Assembly: GCF_963082655.1 (NCBI RefSeq)
Contig: NC_081554.1
Span: forward strand, 64,198,602-64,262,601
DNA length: 64,000 bases
Origin: Stomoxys calcitrans
Lineage: Eukaryota; Arthropoda; Insecta; Diptera; Muscidae
Reading direction: 5' to 3'
Positions 20,610-30,454 of the stretch are shown piece after piece. How positions within the stretch are numbered: the first letter of the stretch is position 1; each line of letters opens with the position of its first letter. A program made the position numbers and the translations under genes. The notes under the pieces are model-generated. The model made no database searches. It was not told the DNA's origin and saw only the letters and a program-made list of their open reading frames with translations.

Positions 20610-21163
20610 AGATTGGAATGTTCACAGCCCCCTCTTTGTGACCATCTATCATTCGTTGTCCTTCGGGCCTGGTCCTGAAAACTTAGCTTATGTGTCGCTA
20701 GAGGCATACCCACAGATTCCAGTGTTCCTGGAATGTGTGAGGTAGTTCCTAGTCTCCCAAACTCATCCGCTTTATAATTCGCCGGGATATCTGTGTGGCC
20801 GGCACCCAGAATTTTGAACTGTTCAGCCATCTTATTCAGAGATCTGTGACAGTCGAGGGCGGTTTTTGTGTTCAGAAACACGTTTTCCAGGCATTTAATG
20901 GCATTATATCTAAGCCATTCCACCATTTCCTTAATTGCAAGGATCTCTGCTTGATACATACTGCAGTGGTCAGGTAACCTTTTCGATATGACCAGTTCTA
21001 GATCAATAGAGTACACCCCAAAGCCCACCTGATCGTTTAGTTTGGAACCATCAGTAACTATGCAACTTCTGTTACCAGGGATATCGTAGTTCCAATCGGT
21101 TTTATCAGGAATAGTGGTACAGTAATTTTTATCAAAAAGTGGCTTAGGTAGGGTGTAATCCAC
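20594..21163 (-). pseudogene. F2 RNase H domain lacking third catalytic Asp
   Basis: A 189-residue open frame. TDGSK (Asp38) and YQAEI (Glu73) are present. WLRYNAIKCLENVFLNTKT runs directly across the region where an FSDSQ-like strand with the third Asp is expected, so that strand is deleted in frame. GAGHTDIPANYKADEFGRLG (His123, Asp133) remains. The tail GTTSHIPGTLESVGMPLATH continues to the knuckle segment. The fragment is open but should not be catalytically competent. Confidence 0.8.
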
Positions 21164-21299
21164 ACTGCCTGGAACATCTGATATTGTATCAAGGATAACA
21201 CAGTGTCCGTAGCCGCCATATGACCGATGAGAAAGCCTTCGGGATCCGCTTGACCACTATGTGTATATCCTCCGTGGTTTCCACTTCTTTTTGTGGTCT

Positions 21300-21900
21300 A
21301 GAAGGGATAGACGTCCACAATTTGTGCCGAAATTTATCCTAATCCGCCTTTCTTTTGTTAAGCCGAGGGAATACTACTTCAGTATTTTGTCTAAGCTGAA
21401 ACTAATATAACGATGATCAGAGAAGCTGTGGTCATCCAACATTTCCCTGTCGCATATTCTTCCACTTATGTATTCAGATACAAAGGTAATATTTAGTACC
21501 TCCTGCCAGTTCCTGGTAATAAAGGTCGAATTATCGCCCTTATTACAAATCTCGAGATTGCAAATTGAAATATATTCAATAAGCAGCTCACCCCTTTCGT
21601 TGACATCCGAACTTACCCATTGTGGTGATGTGCATTAGCATCACTTCCTACAATGAGGCGTTTCTTCCCTACAGCGGCTTCAACCAGCGACTTAAATTTT
21701 GAAGGCGGCATCTCTTTTCTTCCGTACAGCGGCTTCTACCAGCGACTTAAGGTTTGAAGGCGGCATCTCTGAATCGTGTGCCATATATAGGGAAGCCAGC
21801 CAGTAATGAGACTTGTTTATTTCAAGGCTGGTTACTACTAAATCTTCAGTGCTTAGAGACGGAAGAAGAAAAACATTTACACTACTCTTTGAGAGGTATG
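21300..21900 (-). pseudogene. F2 AP-endonuclease domain
   Basis: Minus-strand segments: VNVFLLPSLSTEDLVVTSLE, HYWLASLYMAHDSEMPPSNL, GSDANAHH (catalytic Asp/Asn/His block, about 21640), SSDVNERGELLIEYISICNL, and the end SFSDHRYISFSLDKIL with the catalytic Asp-His pair (about 21410). Frameshifts separate segments, and a 56-60-bp tandem duplication disrupts the centre. Confidence 0.8.
21656..21772. repeat. Tandem duplication (~58 bp) in the endonuclease
   Basis: tacagcggcttcaaccagcg and cttaaattttgaaggcggca (from ~21670) recur as tacagcggcttctaccagcg and cttaaggtttgaaggcggca (from ~21728), in direct orientation. Confidence 0.9.
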
Positions 21901-21942
21901 TGCCTTTTACTATTCTAACCTTTTAAAAAGGGTATGGGTTTA

Positions 21943-22287
21943 TCAGAGAAAGTCGTATGGGTTATAGGCATACGAGGATAAAATAGGTTCGGCCTTGTCC
22001 TTAAGACTCGAACCGGGACTCGAACCGGATTTGTCGGTTAATGGAACCTGGCGCAGCCGCTTCAACAGTACTGCTGCTGAAATTCCGAAGACGCCATAGT
22101 TTTGCTGACCAGACATATGTCGGCTTGTGGAGCCTGGCGAAGCCGCTCCGGCAGTCGAGGTCTCAGCAGCAGACAACATGCTACGGCTTGATACCACCAC
22201 CGCAACTTTTGGGTCTTTGAAGTCCATTCTGAGCCTACTCCCGGGTTCTAGATCTTCCGCTCTACTGGAAACATACACCCGACCCAC
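21943..22287 (-). pseudogene. F2 first ORF, N-terminal fragment
   Basis: A 114-residue open frame: SSRAEDLEPGSRLRMDFKDP, VAVVVSSRSMLSAAETSTAG, then a serine/glycine-rich linker and SGSSPGSSLKDKAEPI. It matches the 6230-6420 region (agagcccgggaattggctta). No known domain; the family start is most likely the internal Met of MDFKDP. Confidence 0.7.
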
Positions 22288-22290
22288 TCA

Positions 22291-23240
22291 AAGTTTCAAA
22301 CAATAATCCGAGATTGAATATAAGATACATCTGCTGAAATTCCGAAGACGCCATAGTCACAGAGGACAATCCTTTTGACGTACTGCTTACTAAGTTGGTA
22401 CAGCATTCTGCAATGTCGGTAGTATGCCTACACTCTCCAATCGAAAACTTCTGGGGTCCGTTTAAGACTAATCATGAGATGGCTTCGCATAGGAGCTGCA
22501 TCAGGTTATATACCGATTTGGATAACAAATGCCATGAAATTTCAGCCAAATCAGATAACTATTGCAGTTTCCTGAAGCCCCAGATGTCAAATTAGGAGAT
22601 CGGTTTATATGGGAGCTACGTCAGGTTATACACCGATTTGGACCATGCTTGTCACAGGTGTTGGAAATCATGAAACATCACTCATTAAAAATTTTAGCCA
22701 AAGCGGATAATAATCACGGCTTCTCAGGGCGCATGAAGTCAAGTCGAAGAAACATTCTATATATTGGGTTGCCCAAAAGTAATTGCGGATTTTTCATATA
22801 GTCGGCGTTGACAAATTTTTTCACACCTTGTGACTCTGTAATTGCATTCTTTCTTCTGTCAGTTATCAGCTGTTACTTTTAGCTTGCTTTAGAAAAAAAG
22901 TGTAAAAAAAGTATATTTGATTAAAGTTCATTCTAAGCTTTATTAAAAATGCATTTACTTTCATTTAAAAAATCCGCAATTACTTTTTGGGCAACCCAAT
23001 ATAATAGTTTGGAAATAGCTCCGAACCGATATGGCTCATTTGCAGTCCCCAATGATCTACATTACCGAGAAGTATCTGTGCAAAATTTCAAGTAGATATC
23101 TTTATTAATTCGACGCAATTGTGATTTTCGGACTTGGCTAGGCCGATTAAGAATTTCAAGGCGTTAAATCGCATATCAAAATTTCGAGGTGTTAGAAACT
23201 GAATGACTAGATTAGTGGTGGTGCGTAGAAACATTTTTTG
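22291..23240 (+). mobile_element. Degenerate mini-me-like element split by a MITE
   Basis: Internal units (ggagatcggtttatatggga, ccgatttggaccatgcttgt, cagccaaatcagataact) from about 22470, then the MITE, then the 3' half from about 23005 (gaaccgatatggctcatttg; caaaatttcaaggcgttaaa) to a degenerate end near 23240. GTCY tract and core are almost gone. Confidence 0.65.
22764..22999 (+). mobile_element. 236-bp MITE with TA target duplication (copy 2)
   Basis: Ends ttgggttgcccaaaagtaat and its complement; TA at 22762-22763 and 23000-23001. Same body as the other copies (tcggcgttgacaaatttttt, gtcagttatcagctgttact). Non-coding. Confidence 0.95.
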
Positions 23241-24329
23241 TATTGATGACTGGCAATTGGAAAATGTCCAACAAGGCTCGGTAGGTTCATTACATCAGGC
23301 TCGGTAGGTTCATTCTGGTTAGAGAAAGGAAGTCGATCTGTACGATTCGCATGTACCAAAATCCTTGCTTGGTTTCAATTGCATTCCATTCAACGATGAA
23401 AAATCTCACAATTCCATACAAAGCGTTAATTACAAATCTAAATAAACTCCCCTGCTTGGGATTCCTCAATTTGTTGTCATTGTTTTCCCTGGTTGATAAC
23501 GATTATATGCCGTAAAGGCCGAACTCATGATATCACAAAAACCCTCTAACAAATAATCCCCAAAAACAAAGCAAGCAGACCTCAAGGACAAAATATGGAA
23601 GATAAATGTCCATAACATCATAACATAACTGTCTGCATTAAGTTTTGGGGGGCCAAACAATGACGCAACTCCCCGAACAGGTCCACCACTAATCATACCA
23701 AACAGTACAGCAATGCGAAGCACTTTACAGTGTGGCCGCTTTACTGCCACTGCCACAAGGAGAAAGGCAAACATGCAACAAATTAACACTACATCAGACT
23801 TTGCAAGCGCCACAAATCTCTTTGGACGTTTTTATTTTTAATGCCACTTAATTATGTTCTTGTCTCTCTGTCCCGGTGTTATATTTACTCCTTTTTTGTT
23901 GTTATTGTTCTTGCTGATGTCCTCCACATCGTTCTGTGCCACACACAAGTGTTAGCTGGAATGCCACACACGCAACATATGTTACCCGGCAGCAGGTTGC
24001 GGACCATCAACAAGCAGCAAGTGGCAATGGCGTACAACCAAACGCCAAAACAATGGCTGCCAACGCAGAAGACTTTAATCCGAAACAAAAGGACACTTTG
24101 GCAAGTGGCTTTTTGGGGTGTGAGATGCGTGCGAGAGTGTGCGTTCTGTTGATGGACGACTTGTAGTACGAGTATATGGTGTATTTTCCTTAAGGATATT
24201 TTCTGGTCGTTTGTATTTCCTTTGCTCCTTTCCGGAGTAGTGATACCCTAGAATAATTAAGCAGGTATCTTGGGTTTAAGGCTATGGGTAAGATATTCCC
24301 AAAGGAAAAATTCAATTAAGTTGACCCTT
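23241..24329. other. Mostly unique DNA; one hydrophobic ORF of uncertain reality
   Basis: This is one of the few stretches without a recognised repeat. On the minus strand 23813-23466 encodes 115 residues starting MALAKSDVVLICCMFAFLLV, with a hydrophobic N-terminus like a signal or membrane segment and a second hydrophobic part at residues ~65-80. Overlapping plus-strand frames at 23841-24166 are Gln/Ala-rich. I recognise none of these, and no TATA or splice evidence decides between them. A 19-bp direct repeat (caggctcggtaggttcatt) lies at 23270-23320. Confidence 0.3.
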
Positions 24330-24620
24330 AGAACTCACATTTTAATAAAATTAAAAAAAATCATCATAAACATTATCTCTAAAAACAAAATTTCTATGAA
24401 ATTTTCTCTTGGGACAAAATTTTCATGAAATTCTCTCTAAAGGCAAAGTTTCCATGCAATTTTCTCCTAAGGCAAAATTTCCTAGAAATGCTCTCCTAGG
24501 ACATAATTTCTACTAAATTTCCTCCAAAGACTAAATTTCAATGAAAATTTCTCTAAAGAAAAAGTTTCCATGAAATTTTGAAGAAAAATTTTCCATGAAA
24601 GACAAAATGATCATCGAATT
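24330..24620. repeat. Degenerate ~33-35-bp tandem repeat
   Basis: Repeating caaaatttycatgaaatt-type units with ctctaaag spacers, about eight diverged copies. A similar tract is at 39990-40135, and a scrap lies at 34130-34200. Confidence 0.75.
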
Positions 24621-24703
24621 CTCGAGGAAGATGGTGAGATATACGAAGAGAGTAGGGAACAATCACACCCCTTGAAGAGGACCTTTTCTAAGAACCTAAA
24701 TGT

Positions 24704-25458
24704 GTTTCGTGTCGCAATCATCCCGTCGTGCAGATCCCCTGAGCAGATCTCATAAAGACACGTCTGCAAGTTCACCTAAATTGAAGAAAGACCACCAAGA
24801 AGGAAAGCCTATCTTTTCGCATTTAACATAGGTAGCGCTAAGCTGGTAGGACTAAGCTCAGGCTACTGGTATGGCTAAGCATAGTCTACTACCAGGGTCA
24901 GCAGGTTCCGAATGGCTGTCAGATACGGATTAGCTGCAAAGAATGAGTGGCCCCCGATTGAGACCAGCAGAACCTCAGTTCCCCAGAAGGGGTCCTACGA
25001 CATGAATGGTTGGTGCTTCATATTCACAGGGATCAAAATCCAGGAGCGTCTGACCCATGTTGGGCGAATTGCTGATCAGCGTTTCGTGTCGCAGTCATCT
25101 CGTCGCGCTTACGTATTTGAGTAGATCTCATAAAGATACGTCTGCAAGTTCACCTAAATTGAAGAAAAATCGCCAAGATGGAAAGCCTTTCTTGGTGGAT
25201 TTAAGATAGTTAGTGCTAAGCTGGTAGGACTAAGCTCAGGCTACTGGTATGACTAAGCATAGTCTACTCACAGGGTCAGGAGGTGCCGAATGGCTGTCAG
25301 ATATGGATTAGCTGCGAAGAATGAGTGGCCCCCGATCAAGAGCAGCAGAACTTCAGTTCCCCAGAAGACGTCCTACGACATGAATGGTTGGTGCTTCATA
25401 TTCACTGGGATCTAAATCCAGGAGCGTCTGACGCATGTTGGGCGAATTGCTGATCAGC
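24704..25458. repeat. Two tandem copies of a 377-bp unit
   Basis: Unit 1 (24704-25080) and unit 2 (25081-25458) both run from gtttcgtgtcgca through gtagatctcataaagatacg-type, ggctactggtatg, gaatggctgtcagata and ctcagttccccagaag to gcgaattgctgatcag. They differ at scattered positions (roughly 5-8 percent by eye). The unit carries a short frame starting MAVRYGLAAKNEWPPI. I cannot assign it to a known family; two tandem monomers ahead of further sequence could be a retroelement 5' leader (speculative). Confidence 0.85.
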
Positions 25459-25934
25459 ATCTGTTATCTCCAGATAAGAAACGGCTGTGTCAAAGACAGC
25501 TCGGGGAAAAACGCAACGGATAGGATCCCGGACAAAATGGAAATGGAAGAGTCTTAGGGAAAATTTTTGTTTCGGTGCAGGGGTAAATAGCTTCAGTACC
25601 GGCTGAGGGTACTGCGCAAGCCGGCTACCCGCCGTAGTCATTAATGTTACCCCTGTTTCAGGCTAAGCAGCAATGCAAGTTTAGAAAATAAACAGCAACA
25701 AGATCCACAGGAGAGGAAGTCCACCTCACCCGAAAAAATCGGGCATTTGTTGCATAGGGAGTCCAAATCGATGAACTGATGGATTACGTAAAGTGCAGAA
25801 ATAACGTGCATCACGCAATCAAGCAAGAAATCAGGACAATCAGGTTAACTTACGACAAGGTCAAAAAACAACAACAACAACAACAACAATGCGATATGCT
25901 CTGGAGAAAACGTGAAAAATTGGAAAAACCCTCA
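25459..25934. other. Unassigned, with (CAA)n
   Basis: Continues the unclassified sequence after the 377-bp repeat. A (CAA) tract at about 25866-25889 could be the tail of a retroelement, like the CAA tail at 59273-59297. The minus-strand frame 25402-25641 (79 residues) has no domain I recognise. Confidence 0.4.
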
Positions 25935-26510
25935 CAAAGTTAAGTTAGGTTTAAGTGGCAGTCTGCCATCAGACTCACTTGGACATTTTCGTCCATTGTG
26001 ATGCCATAGGAACAGAAGAAGGAAGATGTATTCTAGTTCCTACCGTTGAACCATCCATGTCGCTTTAAAAAGCCCAATAAATTGCGAATGTTCACATCCG
26101 CTAAGCCAGACAGGTTCTCACAGAAATGAGAACCTAAAGTGGAACTCCTTCTGACTGCCTGTGCGGGACACACACGCAGAAGGTGTTCTATAGTCTCTTC
26201 TTCTTCGGTGTCCCTACAGCTTCTGCAAAAGTCGTTGCTGGCAACCTTCAGTCTGTCAGCATGTTTTCCGATTAGACAGTGACCTGCCATGAGGGACACA
26301 ATGACTGAGACGTCTGTAGCCAAAGCAGTAGACCTCTTCAAGTCTAGATTAGGCCACAAAGTTTTGGAATGCTCACAGCCCCCTCTTTGTGACCATCTAT
26401 CATTCGTTGTTCTTCGGGCCTGGTCCTGAAAACTTAGCTAACATGTTGCTAGAGCCATACCCACAAATTCCAGTGTCCCTGGAATGTGCGGTAGTTCCTA
26501 GTTCCCACAA
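25935..26510 (-). mobile_element. Non-LTR retrotransposon F2, 3'-terminal fragment
   Basis: 3' end aaacctaacttaacttt, then on the minus strand (26359-26033) WPNLDLKRSTALATDVSVIV, HCLIGKHADRLKVASNDFCR with SCRDTEEEETIEHLLRVC (C-X2-C-X10-H-X4-C intact) and LGSHFCENLSGLADVNIRNL. Upstream only the end of RNase H is present (to 26510). The 5' truncation is typical of incomplete reverse transcription. Confidence 0.85.
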
Positions 26511-26735
26511 ACATCGTCAAAAGTTTGGGCCTCAAAACGGGAGTCTAAACGAAACTTTGTCGATGCGACCCAACCAAAAACAGTTTCGTCTTCAAAAATG
26601 ACTTAGGCTTTTTGGCAAGATCAGGGATCAGGGTGACCGCAGCATTACACCCATCGGGGCAACAAACAACGAGTGCAGCCCACTAAAACAAAGGAGGTTG
26701 GAAAACTGTCAAAAAGAAAGGGAAAGTAAGACACT
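26511..26735. other. Unassigned spacer
   Basis: No recognised feature; some sequence may belong to the 5' leader of the F1 copy that follows. Confidence 0.35.
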
Positions 26736-26821
26736 GAAATAAATAATCTTTGAGTGGAGCAGATGTGTTTTCATTTCGCTCCTCACTATACCGATTTAAA
26801 AGCCTTTCAGCAGTAGGCTCA

Positions 26822-27540
26822 AAATGGACTCGGAAGATCCAACAGCTGCGATGGTGGCATCCGACGACAGCATGTTGTCCGCCCCCTTTTATGGGTATGG
26901 GTTCCTTGACACCTGTAGGCACAACCAGTCGTCAGACCAACAAATGAGGAACAGAAGGATAAACCAAGGGATTCAACCGCTCGTCCCCAGCCTTTAAGTA
27001 AATGTGGTGTTTCCGATTCAGATTCAGGCAGCGACAGTGCCAATGAGACAGCCATCGCAGACGAATGAAGACATGAGGGCAGTGGGATGACGGCAGTAGT
27101 GAATGGGGGCTTTGCTAAGACCACAAAAAGACTGAGAAAGCGATCCTGGGAACGACGAAGGAGACTGTGGAGTATATGATCTGGCAGCGCATATGGGCGA
27201 AAATGCAGGATGTTTGAAGGGATAGAACTAACATTTTAAACACTTCTTCGGTAGCTGGAAAGATAATCAGATATCTCGAAAAGCATAACACTTCTAAAAC
27301 GCCGAAAAAGAGCTCCCCGCTTTCAACGACTCTGGGAAGACCAAACCAGACCTCCCGCAATGAAAATTCCAGACAGTATCCTGCGGAGGGAGAAAAAGTC
27401 GGAACAGGAACGAAGGAAGCGCGTACGGCCCCTGAGTCTTCATGGAGGACTGTGACTTCCAAAAGGGGCCACAGCCATCGCGGTTGGGGATGATGGTCAT
27501 AGAAAGAGGATGGAGCCGCCCTCTTTCGCCAGAGTGGCAA
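26822..27540 (+). pseudogene. F1 first ORF, broken
   Basis: Begins MDSEDPTAAMVASDDSMLSA, resembling the F2 start MDFKDPKVAVVVSSRSMLSA. After frameshifts a basic Ser/Thr/Lys-rich stretch is readable at about 27215-27480: NSNTSSVAGKIIRYLEKHNT-type, KTPKKSSPLSTTLGRPNQTS, EGEKVGTGTKEARTAPESSW. No canonical zinc knuckle is seen. Probably the Gag-like ORF1; inference from position and composition. Confidence 0.55.
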
Positions 27541-27541
27541 G

Positions 27542-28429
27542 GAAGCTCACATTGAGGGTGCTTTAACAGTGTGCGGACTGACACACTGATCCAATCCTTA
27601 GACCAGTATCGCGTGGACCTGGTTCTAAGAAACTGGATAAACCAGGGAACAGGTGGATAAATTGTGGCTCCCATGACATATATATTAGGGAGATAATGGC
27701 ACAGGGCACTCTACAGGGGGGCATTTTAACATTACTCCTATGGGTGTTCACCATAAATGACCTATTACTGATGCTGACTGAGGAGGGATTTGAACCCGTC
27801 TGCTAAGCAGACGTTGTTATAATAATTCTAAGGGGTGAGGATCCGAATCAGCTATGCAGAAGGGCCGAAAGGGTCTTGCATATGGCTTATGACTGAACTA
27901 AACCCAGAGGTCTCAATTTTAACCCAGATAAGACTAAGATCTGCCTGTTCACGATAAAGACGAAGGTGGTCCAATTTAAGGCACCACGATTCCTTGATAG
28001 AACGATTTCGATATCTGACCAGATCAAATAACTTAGCAGTGTTCATGGACAGGAAACTGAATTGGAAGTGTCACATTCATGAGCGTACCGAGAAGGCTCA
28101 CAGATGTTGGGCACTGTGTAGACGTGCCGTAGGCTCGAAATGTCGCCTGAATCCGAGGATAGTCCACTGGCTCTACAGGAGCGTGATTAGGTCAATTCTG
28201 CGATGCAGAAAAAGTGCAACGTAGCGACCATACAACAGGTTCAGAGAAAATGTTGTCTTGGCATAGGCGGAGTGATGAACACGCCCACTAGGGCCCTGGG
28301 GACTGCTCTATATATCCAACCTATTGACATACAGATTAAGTGTGAGGCAATCACTGCTGATATGAAACTTAAGGCGATGGGTAAATGGATTGAGGATGTG
28401 CGCGGCTCATAAAATCGAAAAAAAAACTT
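27542..28429 (+). pseudogene. F1 reverse transcriptase, broken
   Basis: IEGAFNSVRTD, then LIQSLDQYRVDLVLRNWIN, motif B AQGTLQGGILTLLLWVFTIN (Pro of QGG region changed to Leu), CADVVI-type remnant where YADD should be (frame destroyed near 27810), FNPDKTKICLFTIKTKVVQF, MDRKLNWKCHIHERTEKAHR, then LNPRIVHWLYRSVIRSIL. A 40-50-bp deletion near 28197 removes the RPTLTYASVVWW segment seen in the sibling copies. Same family as 3368-4087. Confidence 0.85.
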
Positions 28430-28575
28430 CTCCCCAAAGAGGTGTCGCTCTGCGCCACGCCGTTCGGACTCCGCTATAAAAAGGAGGTCCCTTATCATTG
28501 AGCATAAAACTGAATCGGACAGCACTCATTGATTTGTAAGAAGTTTGCCCCAGTTCCTTTATTCAGTTCATGGGC
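28428..28575 (+). mobile_element. SINE 3' half (first of three)
   Basis: SINE body without tRNA head: ctccccaaagaggtgtcgct, ccgttcggactccgctataa, tcggacagcactcattgatt, ending with gttcatgggcaaatttgcat. The same segment recurs at about 29097-29250 and 29768-29925 as part of the 676-bp unit. Confidence 0.85.
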
Positions 28576-28830
28576 AAATTTGCATTTGCAAGATGAAAAT
28601 AGCAACATCTATAGGCGCAATGTGTCTTATAGGATACAATCATCGTCGGATTGCCATATTTTTGTTAAATTTTGCAAAAAATTTAACTTTGCCTATAGTA
28701 TCGAGCGCACCGGATGTGTCGCATTCACGAGCGTACCGAGAAGGCTCATAGATGTTGGGCACTATGAAGTCGGCCCGTAGGTACGAAATGTCGCCTGAAT
28801 CCGAGGATACTCCACTGGCTCTCCAGAAGC

Positions 28831-29088
28831 GTGATTAGACCAACACTTACTTACGCCTCAGTAGTTTCGGGGACCGCGATGAAGAAAAGGTGCAACGTAG
28901 CGACCATACAACAGGTTCAGAGAAAATGTTGTCTTGGCATAGGCGGAGTGATGAACACGCCCACTAGGGCCCTGGGGACTGCTCTTTATATCCAACCTAT
29001 TGACATACAGATTAAGTGTGAGGCAACCACTGCTGATATGAAACTTAAGGCGATGGGTGAATGGATTGAGGATGGGCGCGGCTCATAA
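28831..29088 (+). pseudogene. F1 RT thumb fragment (repeat unit 1)
   Basis: 85 open residues: IRPTLTYASVVSGTAMKKRC, TIQQVQRKCCLGIGGVMNTP, ALYIQPIDIQIKCEATTADM. An exact twin lies at 29507-29764. It is a fragment of ORF2 carried in the 676-bp unit and has no start of its own. Confidence 0.8.
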
Positions 29089-29506
29089 ACTCGAAAAAAA
29101 AACTTCTTCCCAAAGAGGTGTCGCTCTGCGCCACGCCGTTCGGACTCCGCTATAAAAAGGAGGTCCCTTATCATTGAGCATAAAACTGAATCGGACAGCA
29201 CTCATTGATTTGTAAGAAGTTTGCCCCAGTTCCTTTATTCAGTTCATGGGCAAATTTGCATTTGCAAGATGAAAATAGCAACATCTATAGGCGCAATGTG
29301 TCTTATAGGATACAATCATCGTCGGATTGCCATATTTTTGTTAAATTTTGCAAAAAATTTAACTTTGCCTATAGTATCGAGCGCACCGGATGTGTCGCAT
29401 TCACGAGCGTACCGAGAAGGCTCATAGATGTTGGGCACTATGAAGTCGGCCCGTAGGTACGAAATGTCGCCTGAATCCGAGGATACTCCACTGGCTCTCC
29501 AGAAGC

Positions 29507-29764
29507 GTGATTAGACCAACACTTACTTACGCCTCAGTAGTTTCGGGGACCGCGATGAAGAAAAGGTGCAACGTAGCGACCATACAACAGGTTCAGAGAA
29601 AATGTTGTCTTGGCATAGGCGGAGTGATGAACACGCCCACTAGGGCCCTGGGGACTGCTCTTTATATCCAACCTATTGACATACAGATTAAGTGTGAGGC
29701 AACCACTGCTGATATGAAACTTAAGGCGATGGGTGAATGGATTGAGGATGGGCGCGGCTCATAA
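29507..29764 (+). pseudogene. F1 RT thumb fragment (repeat unit 2)
   Basis: Residue-for-residue identical to the fragment at 28831-29088. The identity across 85 codons fits a very recent duplication. Confidence 0.8.
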
Positions 29765-30112
29765 ACTCGAAAAAAAACTTCTTCCCAAAGAGGTGTCGCT
29801 CTGCGCCACGCCGTTCGGACTCCGCTATAAAAAGGAGGTCCCTTATCATTGAGCTTAAAACTGAATCGGACAGCACTCATTGATTTGTAAGAAGTTTGCC
29901 CCAGTTCCTTAATTCAGTTCATGGGCAAATTTGCATTTGCAAGATGAAAATAGCGCCATCTATAGGCGCAATGTGTCTTATAGGATACAATCATCGTCGG
30001 ATTGCCATATTTTTGTTAAATTTTGCAAAAAATTTAACTTTGCCTATAGTATCGATAGAAAATATATCAATCGATCTTCGGGCACAAAATAAAATATCAT
30101 AGTATCGATCCG

Positions 30113-30454
30113 ATGGATGAGAGGCTAGCAACAATCTGCATAATAGTCAAATTCTTCAACATCATCTTTATTTGTGCTCATGCCCCGACGGAAGACAAGA
30201 ACGAGAACCCCAAGGATATTTTCTACAAGCGCCTAGAGAGAGAATATGACCGCTGCCCCGGTCATGATATGAAAATAGTTCTGGGAGATTTTAAGGCGAA
30301 GATAGGGAAAGAAAACATCTTTGGTCCAATAGTCGGAAAGTTTATCCTCTACGAAATTACTTCCGATAATGGGTTGAGGCACCGGATTTCAACAGAAAAA
30401 TATTCACAAACCCACATGGCTGCCACCCGATCAAAACATGAGGCACCAAATTGA
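30113..30454 (+). pseudogene. RTE endonuclease domain
   Basis: A 113-residue open frame with FFNIIFICAHAPTEDKNENP, FYKRLEREYDRCPGHDMKIV, LGDFKAKIGKENIFGPIVGK: the RTE/BovB APE-type endonuclease. The catalytic GDFNAK Asn is changed to Lys (GDFKAK). Downstream, in other frames, IDHIVIDGRHSSSVLDV and NIDSDH supply the last motifs with stops. Confidence 0.85.

Larger units (their letters stand above)
20201..22290 (-). mobile_element. Non-LTR retrotransposon F2, deleted copy with 3' tail
   Basis: Minus strand in order: ORF1 start (22287-21943), endonuclease (21900-21300), abrupt jump at about 21240, then linker, RNase H (21190-20640) and zinc knuckle (20610-20350). The 3' end at about 20205-20222 is taacctaacctaaa. 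Most of ORF1 and all of RT are deleted. Confidence 0.85.
26736..28429 (+). mobile_element. Non-LTR retrotransposon F1, copy with ORF1 fused to RT by deletion
   Basis: Leader and ORF1 (26822-27540) are followed directly by RT motif A sequence (attgagggtgctttaacagt, 27555), so endonuclease, linker and the first part of RT are missing. RT and thumb continue to 28429, where the 676-bp composite repeat begins. Confidence 0.8.
28530..30055. repeat. 676-bp composite tandem repeat (2 full copies plus a partial)
   Basis: Copies 28530-29205 and 29206-29881 are nearly identical; I saw about two or three differences (an A-run length and gagcat/gagctt). A third copy is partial, ending about 30055. Each unit is SINE tail, ~120 bp of other sequence (cgtcggattgccatattttt), then the F1 thumb. 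The order and identity indicate recent unequal exchange, local segmental duplication, or an assembly artefact. Confidence 0.95.

Noticed and set aside
26683..27674. Minus-strand frames of 79-141 residues
   Set aside because: They are antisense shadows of F1 ORF1 and RT on the plus strand.
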